From the NCBI RefSeq assembly GCF_004522105.1, contig NZ_SPUJ01000007.1:182559-246558 (forward strand): a stretch of DNA of 64,000 nucleotides, written 5' to 3'. The notes beneath the pieces were generated by a model that did no database searches, had not been told where the DNA came from, and saw only the letters and a list, made by a program, of their open reading frames with translations. This DNA is from Nocardioides sp. 1609. Lineage in GTDB: Bacteria > Actinomycetota > Actinomycetes > Propionibacteriales > Nocardioidaceae. Position 1 is the first letter of the stretch, and each line of letters begins with the position of its first letter. Below, in pieces: positions 60,001 through 64,000 of this stretch. Position numbers and translations under genes: made by a program.

Positions 60001-62380
60001 CGCCGGGCCGCGTGCCGGACTTGTCGTCGTAGCCGGTCTCGCTGACACCCGAACGGCCGTTGGCGTGCTCGGCCTGCTTGCGCTTGGGCTGCAGGGTGAT
60101 CAGGGCGCGGCCCACGAGCGGGTCGTTGGCTCCCGCGCTGCCGCCGCCGTCGGCGTACGTCGCCGCGAGCTGGCCGTAGATGTTGGCGTCCTCGCCGTGG
60201 TCGGTCGAGTCCGACATGGTCATGGTGCCGCTGCAGCCGAGCTGGCTCTGCAGCGGGTGCGCGTGCACGTCGTGGCCCAGGCCCTCGGAGACCTCGACCC
60301 GGGCGCAGTCGACGCTCTCCTCGCGATCGGTCACGTCGACGTCGTAGTCGACGTCGTCGCCCGGGTCGAAGAAGCCGCCGTCGATCGGGGCGTTGAAGTC
60401 CAGCACCGGCCGGGTGTTGCCGACGTTGACGATGACCTGGCCCGTGGCGGTCTTGCCCGTGGCGTCGGTGACCTTCAGCGTGGCCTGGTAGTCGCCGGCC
60501 GCGGTGTAGCGGTGGGTGGCGTCGGCCGTGGTGGCGTCGGTGGTGCCGTTGCCGTCGAAGTCCCAGGCGTAGGTGAGTGCGTCGCCGTCGGGGTCGGCGG
60601 TGCCGGCGCTGGAGAACGCCACGTCGAGCGGGACGCCGCCCTCCGCCGGGGTGGCAGTCACCTTGACCTGCGGGGCGGAGCCGTTGACGGCGTAGTCGAT
60701 GCGGACGAGCTTGGTGTCGGGCGAGCCGGAGAAGAAGCCGGAGCCGTACTCGAGGACGTAGAGCGAGCCGTCGGGGCCGAACTCCATGTCACCGGGGGCG
60801 AAGAAGCCGCTCATGAAGTCGTTGATGGAGGCGATGGACCCGTCCGCGTTCGTGCGGACCTCCTTGATCCACCCGCGGCTCATCTCGGAGATGAAGATCG
60901 AGCCCTCGTAGTCGGTCGGGAACGCGGTGTCCTTCGCCGTCGTGTTGCGCGACTGGCGGTAGACCTGCGCGCCGGTCGGCGTCGAGCCCTCGACCTGCGG
61001 GTACTTGAACGGCGCCGAGGTGGAGTAGGGGATCCACGCGTCGGTCATCGGGGGCAGGTCGGCCAGGCCGGTGTTGTTGGGCGAGTCGTTGACGCCGGTC
61101 ATGCCGTTGGGGTCGTTGCAGGGGAAGCGCTTGGGGGTGCCGTCGGGGTTCTTCTTGAAGGTGTTGGCGGTGAAGTCCCAGTCGACGTAGGCGCCGCCGA
61201 AGCCCTGGTCGGTCAGGTCGGCGCCGACCTCGCCACCGCAGTAGGGCCAGCCACCGTTCATGGCCTCCGTGGTGCGGTTGAACTCCTCCTGGTGCCGCGG
61301 GCCGCGGTTGGGGTCGTTGCTGCGCGAGTCGGGCCCGACCTCGCCCCAGTAGACGGCGTCGGAGTCGGGGTCGGTGCCGAGGCGGTACGGGTTGCGCAGG
61401 CCCATCACGTAGATCTCGGGACGTGTCTTGGCCGCGTCGGCGGTCGGGTACTTGGCGGTGGCGTACTTCCCGCCCTCGCCGAAGAGGTTGCCGTCGGGGA
61501 TGTCGTAGGACATCCCCGGGCTGCTCTCGGGCGGGTTCTCGTCACCGAGGTCGTCGGCGCGCGGGATGATCCGCAGCATCTTGCCGCGCAGGTCGTTGGT
61601 GTTGCCCGCGGAGTCCTGGGCGTCGTAGTCGTTGCGACCGGCGCGCTCGTCGTGCGGGGAGAACCCTCCGTTGTCGGAGGACGACGTGTTGTCGCCCGTG
61701 GTGAGGTGGAGCACGCCCTGGCCGTCGAACTGCAGCGAGCCCGCGGAGTGGCAGCAGACGTTGCGCTGGGTGCCGACCTCGAGGATGACCTTCTCCGAGG
61801 CCTTCTCGATCGAGACCTCGCCGGTCTGGGCGTCCTCGACGAGGGTCAGCCGCGACAGCCGGTTGGCGTTGTGGGCCTTCGGCTGCGGGGCGTAGTAGAC
61901 GTAGAGGTGGTTGTTGGTCGCGAAGTCGGGGTCGAGCGTGATCCCGAGGCCGCCGTCCTCGAGTCCGCTCCACACGCTCAGCTGCGCGGCGAGCATGATG
62001 ATCTCGATCGAGCCGTCGGTCGGGTCGTACATCTGGATGTCGCCGGCCCGGGTGATGAAGAAGACCCGTCCGTCGGGGGCGACGGTGAGCTCCATGACCT
62101 CGCCCAGGGTGCTCCCCTGACCCAGCACGACCTTCTGGAACTTGCTGAGGTCGGGCGCGGCCGCCGCGGCGGGGGCAGCGGCTGCGACGGCGACGTCGGG
62201 CAGGGTGGCGGCGGGGGCCGCCTCGGCGCGGGCCGGGAGCATGCCGAACAGTCCCGCGGCCAGGGCCAGCACCACGGCGACGGCGAGTCCGCGCCGCGGG
62301 GCGGGCGCGGTGCCGTGCCCGGCCGCAGGGTGGGAACGGCGAGGGCGACTGCCCCCGGGGAGTGCCGAATCGTGTGCCAT
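54065..62380 (-). CDS. Giant secreted PQQ-dehydrogenase/DUF1080 multidomain protein
   Basis: A 2771-residue exported protein. Approximate order: signal region 1-55; GSDH beta-propeller 80-565 (CCHSAGSLQFDGQGVLHLTTGD); PKD 572-660; beta domain; CBM6-like 760-895; PKD 910-995; DUF1080 (3-keto-disaccharide hydrolase-like) 1003-1190 (YELLFNGRNLDGWKQ; HEIQIKEGQPNDEP); two PKDs 1190-1365; unassigned beta domain 1365-1555; two concanavalin-like domains 1555-1980; PKD 1990-2080; cupredoxin 2085-2190 (TTPGTYHYWCSIHGATMRG: Cu ligands C, H, M); two PKDs 2187-2375; a PKD split by a Cu/Zn-SOD-like insert 2380-2580; two Ig-like domains. It is the first gene of the operon; its promoter is at 62441-62470. 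Confidence 0.88.
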   Translation of the reverse strand: MAHDSALPGGSRPRRSHPAAGHGTAPAPRRGLAVAVVLALAAGLFGMLPARAEAAPAATLPDVAVAAAAPAAAAAPDLSKFQKVVLGQGSTLGEVMELTVAPDGRVFFITRAGDIQMYDPTDGSIEIIMLAAQLSVWSGLEDGGLGITLDPDFATNNHLYVYYAPQPKAHNANRLSRLTLVEDAQTGEVSIEKASEKVILEVGTQRNVCCHSAGSLQFDGQGVLHLTTGDNTSSSDNGGFSPHDERAGRNDYDAQDSAGNTNDLRGKMLRIIPRADDLGDENPPESSPGMSYDIPDGNLFGEGGKYATAKYPTADAAKTRPEIYVMGLRNPYRLGTDPDSDAVYWGEVGPDSRSNDPNRGPRHQEEFNRTTEAMNGGWPYCGGEVGADLTDQGFGGAYVDWDFTANTFKKNPDGTPKRFPCNDPNGMTGVNDSPNNTGLADLPPMTDAWIPYSTSAPFKYPQVEGSTPTGAQVYRQSRNTTAKDTAFPTDYEGSIFISEMSRGWIKEVRTNADGSIASINDFMSGFFAPGDMEFGPDGSLYVLEYGSGFFSGSPDTKLVRIDYAVNGSAPQVKVTATPAEGGVPLDVAFSSAGTADPDGDALTYAWDFDGNGTTDATTADATHRYTAAGDYQATLKVTDATGKTATGQVIVNVGNTRPVLDFNAPIDGGFFDPGDDVDYDVDVTDREESVDCARVEVSEGLGHDVHAHPLQSQLGCSGTMTMSDSTDHGEDANIYGQLAATYADGGGSAGANDPLVGRALITLQPKRKQAEHANGRSGVSETGYDDKSGTRPGAGGIITGMGNGNHVSYSPMSLAGMQSISVTYSGSPADGAAIEVRAGAANGPVVSRIPLAGSTEGLYYYKTVTGAITSRDADQGGRGLFFVYTGNGEMNFDEVRFTGDGIASNVAPFITAATATPTEGSAPLDVSFTAEATDNDGDAITYAWDFGVAGTDADKATGQTVAYTYATAGSYTATVTATDTTGKSSTRTVAVVVRRACATLPTADAGYELLFNGRNLDGWKQSGPGGFIVEDCALTSVGGLGLLWNDTQQFADYSMKLQFKLSDEADNSGVFTRFPDPGDDPFVAVDNGHEIQIKEGQPNDEPQKTGSVYNFDREDARNARPIGEWNDYEIRVVGQTYVMTLNGVEVNRYTSDGSRGTTGYVGLQNHGTADSVSFRNVQIRELDVDEPFVNTVEVDPVRGGAPLEVTFTAEGVDRQGDALTYDWDFGDGSAVVTGAAAEVQHTYAAEGSFTAKVTPVDADGTRGATVTARSVTVLTDPVPTASATPSCGIAPVEVAFTGTATDPQGQAVTYAWDFGVDGTTDDTSTEQDPTYTYATAGRYTATLTVTDPDGNTGTATVAVRALESGVCRAVADLSTFFNNDGISTHANPGNGNFDGGGWAYATETLPEGVRANGGPLVVDGVDHEFPSSVDGLLNNVETNGQTIPLPTGRFSGLSIIAAAHNGDVQQPATITYGDGTTSTVQLRFTDWAVSPKFGETIAVDMPHRHDAGGDTGPRVFLWAQQVAVQDKDLVSITLPSDPKLHVFAISGVLPGEEPPCDQRRSDEFDDSDLLDNCRWNIRREDASLYEVGDGVLSLQAGPGEYSTAPNVITQATPEGGWAATTKLTFDPTEEGQQAGLVVAGAGGSGFAKLMFVRKSTGGNEWIEFLKSSDPNNTFDFTGDWHTGGGDFGGPFLPTDFPTTFWLRMSSDGTNLTGSYSTDGETFTQVGIPRALEGINSPRVGVMALRGAAATAPAADYEYVRFDGEPVLEYPVVPIGEPTMTSCSRGDDFAAALSTERWNGILRENPDLWEVTGGNLELQTGPGELTEGSPNLMLQEMPDGAYSAVTKLTFPSTAEGQQAGLVLHDPTGGGYLKLAFVNKGSGNRWVEFLRNSGGQNDFSGNWHSGPGGDFGGPFLPADFPETVFLRLSSNDGVTFRGEYSVDGETWQSAGDDRAGFGADSFVGPYALRGPGTAVATARFAWFGAAPERDCGTNTAPEVTASATPISGTAPLEVDFTAAGTDADDDELTYAWDFGVAGDADTATGADATHTYTAAGTYTATVTVTDTAGATATDTVQITVEGASQGRTWVVDAVDSATNNQWVSADNGTSEVTIKVGDTVEWQFDRATMAHDLTSQNTGATWNPPLQEYRDPNGAPIRRTFTTPGTYHYWCSIHGATMRGTVVVEAAANRAPVATPFVGNSTGAKTGPAPFEAHFEANATDPDGDPLTYEWDFGYASDNSDKSTSAHAHHTYATPGRYTVTLKVSDGKGGVFARDYLITVTGGVNPVVTASGTPTTGTAPLNVLFQGGAIDEQGGPFVYAWDFGVPGTEADTSTFARTTWTYTEPGTYTAVLTATDPEGNKGTGSVQVVVDGAPVEPELGVDATATPTSGTSPLDVRFATSVTEASTTAGEVKPFADGLTSYPDLTGTAEMMRGADHTMTSLEVSGLKPNAAHMVHVHEQRCSDGNAGAHFRFDETQPFAEANEIWLPFTTDAEGNGNPPMKHSMRRAGPKAVSIVIHDPDNAAKRIGCVDLAPTDLTYEWDFGDGSTGTGAAPEHTYTEAGTFAATVTVTDGETGDEATDSVEIVVEDGETPDTTAPQTTVTAGPTGTVRSTTATFRMTSDEAGTFECRLNGGAWRPCASPATFTNLRQGAQRLEVRAVDAAGNKDATPVVRTWRVDTQGPMVKNLGPKGTTRDRTPTVRAVVRDQGSELARRHLTLRIDGKTVGVRYDARTDRMTWTSGRPMSIGRHTVRLVVVDAVGNRTTTTWRFTVRR

Positions 62381-62428
62381 GCGCGCAGATCGCCCTTTCG
62401 CGAAGACCGGGGGCCCGAGGAGCCACCC

Positions 62429-62470
62429 GTGACGGTCGTCACACTAGGGAGAGAGTTTTGCCGACGTCAA
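62429..62470 (-). promoter_or_regulatory. Promoter of the giant-protein operon
   Basis: On the minus strand, TTGACG (62465-62470) and TAGTGT (62441-62446) are separated by 18 bp, a good sigma-70-like pair. GTGACG-GT-CGTCAC (62429-62442), a 6-2-6 inverted repeat, overlaps the -10/start region and could be an operator. Upstream (62473-62497) an ATAAG...CTTAT symmetry is also seen. Confidence 0.65.
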
Positions 62471-62535
62471 TACATAAGTGCGCTGGGCGTCGTCTTATTT
62501 TGGCAAGTCGGTGGCACAGAAGGGGTGCATGCCGA

Positions 62536-62567
62536 CGACCCGGCACGCCTGGGGGCGTACCGGGTCG
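62536..62567. terminator. Terminator hairpin after the Gfo/Idh gene
   Basis: CGACCCGG-C-ACGCC pairs with GGCGT-A-CCGGGTCG (one C-A mismatch) around a TGGG loop, 36 bp after the stop at 62603 on the minus strand. Confidence 0.65.
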
Positions 62568-62602
62568 GGCGGGTGGGGCGTCTCAGTGCGGGAGGGTCTC
62601 CC

Positions 62603-63808
62603 TCACGCGGGGACCTGCTGCCACTGCCGGGTGTCGGAGCTGGACTCGACGGCACCCAGGACGCGCTGGACCTGGAGGCCCTCGGCGAAGCCGGGCGCGG
62701 GGTCGGTGCCGGCGGCGATCGCCGAGACCAGGTCGACGACCTGGTGGGTGAAGCCGTGCTCGTAGCCGAGCCCGTGGCCCGGGGGCCACCACGCGGCGAC
62801 GTACGGGTGCGTGGGCTCGGTGACGAGGATCCGGCGGAACCCGGCGGTCTCGTCGGGCTCCTCGGCGTCGAAGTACTCCAGGACGTTCATGTCCTCGAAG
62901 TCGAAGGCGAGGCTCCCCTTCGACCCGTTGAGCTCCAGCCGGATCGCGTTCTTGCGGCCGGTGGCGAAGCGGGTCGCCTCGAAGACGCCGGCGGCGCCGC
63001 CGCGGAACCGGGCGAGGAACAGCGCGGCGTCGTCGACGGTCACCTGGCCCCGCTCGGTCGAGGCGGTGCCGGAGAGGCCGGCGTGCTCCGCGGCGAGCGG
63101 GCGCTCCTTGACGAAGGTCTCGAGCTGCCCGGAGACCTCGGCGATGAGGTCGCCGGTGATGTGCTGGGCCAGGTCGATGATGTGGGCGCCGATGTCGCCG
63201 AGCGCACCGGAGCCCGCCTTGTCCCGCTCCAGGCGCCACGACAGCGGCGCCTCGGGGTCGGCGATCCAGTCCTGCAGGTACTGGGCGCGGACGTGGCGGA
63301 TGTCGCCCAGCCGCCCCTCGGCCACCATCCGGCGCGCCAGCGCGATGGCCGGGACGCGGCGGTAGGTGAAGCCGACCATGGCGCGCACGCCGTGGACGGC
63401 GGCGGCCTCGGCCGCGCGGACCATGTCCTCGGCCTCGGCGACCGAGTTGGCCAGCGGCTTCTCGCAGAGCACGTGCTTGCCCGCCTCGAGTGCCGCGATC
63501 GCGATCTCGGCGTGGGTGTCACCCGGGGTGCAGATGTCGACCAGGTCGACGTCGTCGCGCTGGACCAGCCGGCGCCAGTCGGTCTCGCAGTCGCGCCACC
63601 CGAGACGCTCGGCGGCAGCCGCGGTGCGGGCGACGTCGCGCCCGCCGAGGACCTGCATCACCGGGTGGAGGGGAAGGTCGAAGAAGCGTCCGGCGGAACG
63701 CCACGCCTGCGAGTGGGCCGCGCCCATGAAGGCGTGGCCGACCATGCCGACGTTGAGGCGACGAGGGTCGGGACCGCCGTCGGCACCGAGGTTGAGCGGG
63801 CTGGTCAT
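62603..63808 (-). CDS. Gfo/Idh/MocA-family oxidoreductase
   Basis: A 401-residue NAD(P)-dependent sugar/inositol dehydrogenase. The Rossmann start is LNVGMVGHAFMGAAHSQAW (18-36). The EKPLANS motif with the catalytic-type lysine lies at about 120-126. GDIGAHIIDLAQHITGD (about 203-219), with the conserved Asp and His, completes the active site. The glycine motif reads GMVGHAFMG instead of the usual GxGxxG. Such enzymes interconvert sugars and 3-keto sugars. It sits just downstream of a sugar ABC substrate-binding protein gene, separated by a hairpin, and upstream of the giant secreted proteins. Confidence 0.9.
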   Translation of the reverse strand: MTSPLNLGADGGPDPRRLNVGMVGHAFMGAAHSQAWRSAGRFFDLPLHPVMQVLGGRDVARTAAAAERLGWRDCETDWRRLVQRDDVDLVDICTPGDTHAEIAIAALEAGKHVLCEKPLANSVAEAEDMVRAAEAAAVHGVRAMVGFTYRRVPAIALARRMVAEGRLGDIRHVRAQYLQDWIADPEAPLSWRLERDKAGSGALGDIGAHIIDLAQHITGDLIAEVSGQLETFVKERPLAAEHAGLSGTASTERGQVTVDDAALFLARFRGGAAGVFEATRFATGRKNAIRLELNGSKGSLAFDFEDMNVLEYFDAEEPDETAGFRRILVTEPTHPYVAAWWPPGHGLGYEHGFTHQVVDLVSAIAAGTDPAPGFAEGLQVQRVLGAVESSSDTRQWQQVPA

Positions 63809-63837
63809 GGTGGGGCTCCAAACGTCGGACGTCCGTT

Positions 63838-63871
63838 CGTCCCGGACCGCCGGGGGCGGCGGTCCGGGACG
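63838..63871. terminator. Strong hairpin after the substrate-binding protein gene
   Basis: A perfect 15-bp stem (63838-63852 with 63857-63871) around a GGGG loop. CGGACGTCCG (63826-63835), a 10-bp palindrome, follows it toward the Gfo/Idh start and may be an operator. Confidence 0.7.
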
Positions 63872-63888
63872 GACGGGTGTTCAGTGGG

Positions 63889-64000
63889 TCAGGACTTGAA
63901 CGCGGTGGGGAGGTACTCGTCGACGTTGTCGGCGGTCACGACGGGGGCGAAGAGCTGGACGGTGCGGGGGACCTCGACCTCGACGAGGTCGGAGACGTTC
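63889..64000 (-). CDS. Sugar ABC transporter substrate-binding protein, C-terminal end
   Basis: Only the last 37 codons are in the window. They read VSDLVEVEVPRTVQLF, then VVTADNVDEYLPTAFKS and stop. VTADNVDEYLP is a common ending of periplasmic-binding-type (ribose/simple sugar class) lipoproteins. Family assignment is therefore tentative. Position next to a Gfo/Idh dehydrogenase supports a sugar or cyclitol uptake cluster that continues beyond the right edge. Confidence 0.6.
   Translation of the reverse strand, partial: NVSDLVEVEVPRTVQLFAPVVTADNVDEYLPTAFKS

Overview
This is a 64-kb stretch of a very GC-rich actinobacterial chromosome. Product similarity, codon usage, frequent GTG starts, 4-bp ATGA/GTGA gene overlaps and leaderless promoters suggest Nocardioides or a close relative in the Nocardioidaceae; this is inference, since no rRNA or other marker is present. 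The window is almost fully coding. I see no rRNA, tRNA, CRISPR array, insertion sequence or prophage.

Layout. 1-8.1 kb: end of an M3 peptidase, an ECF42-type sigma factor with its YCII/DGPF partner, small conserved genes, gamma carbonic anhydrase, an MFS exporter and an unusual zinc-ribbon SDR protein. 8.1-13.6 kb: a DUF429 (RNase H-like) protein fused to a RelA/SpoT alarmone-synthetase domain, the psuK-psuG pseudouridine operon, and a DrrAB-type ABC exporter. 13.6-18.8 kb: a lipoprotein sugar dehydrogenase and the end of the tyrosine/homogentisate pathway (hmgA, fahA) with an IclR regulator and a conserved gene of unknown function. 18.9-25.5 kb: an IclR-controlled catabolic operon (SnoaL-like protein, two SDRs, FAD oxidoreductase, MFS carrier) and a paralogue of the unknown gene. 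25.6-30.5 kb: secreted M23 peptidase, cytochrome P450, Dps and tsaD. 30.6-36.9 kb: a redox cluster (gluconate-dehydrogenase subunit-3-like protein, GMC oxidoreductase, D-lactate-dehydrogenase-like flavo/Fe-S protein), an IclR regulator and an ABM-domain monooxygenase. 36.9-42.7 kb: two DUF6891-like proteins, a PadR/HAAS pair, azlCD, and a 21-bp tandem repeat present at two sites. 42.7-47 kb: two ROK regulators around xylB, with what looks like a decayed xylose isomerase. 47.3-64 kb: two giant secreted multidomain proteins (2217 and 2771 aa), a Gfo/Idh/MocA dehydrogenase and the end of a sugar ABC substrate-binding protein.

How the genes fit together. Much of the window is catabolic: homogentisate breakdown, pseudouridine salvage, xylulose phosphorylation, and a likely extracellular glycoside-oxidation system. 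In that system secreted PQQ-type dehydrogenase, ThuA and DUF1080 domains could oxidise and cleave glycosides outside the cell, and the ABC transporter and Gfo/Idh enzyme could take up and reduce the products. Regulation is mostly local: IclR, ROK and PadR genes lie beside their targets, and inverted repeats overlap the promoters.

The most notable items are the RNase-H-like/alarmone-synthetase fusion, the giant extracellular pair (one with a superoxide-dismutase-like domain inserted inside a PKD domain), the xylA relic, an SDR-fold protein lacking the usual catalytic tyrosine, a PerR/Fur-type box over the dps promoter, a probable CTG start, and several families of palindromic or tandem intergenic repeats.
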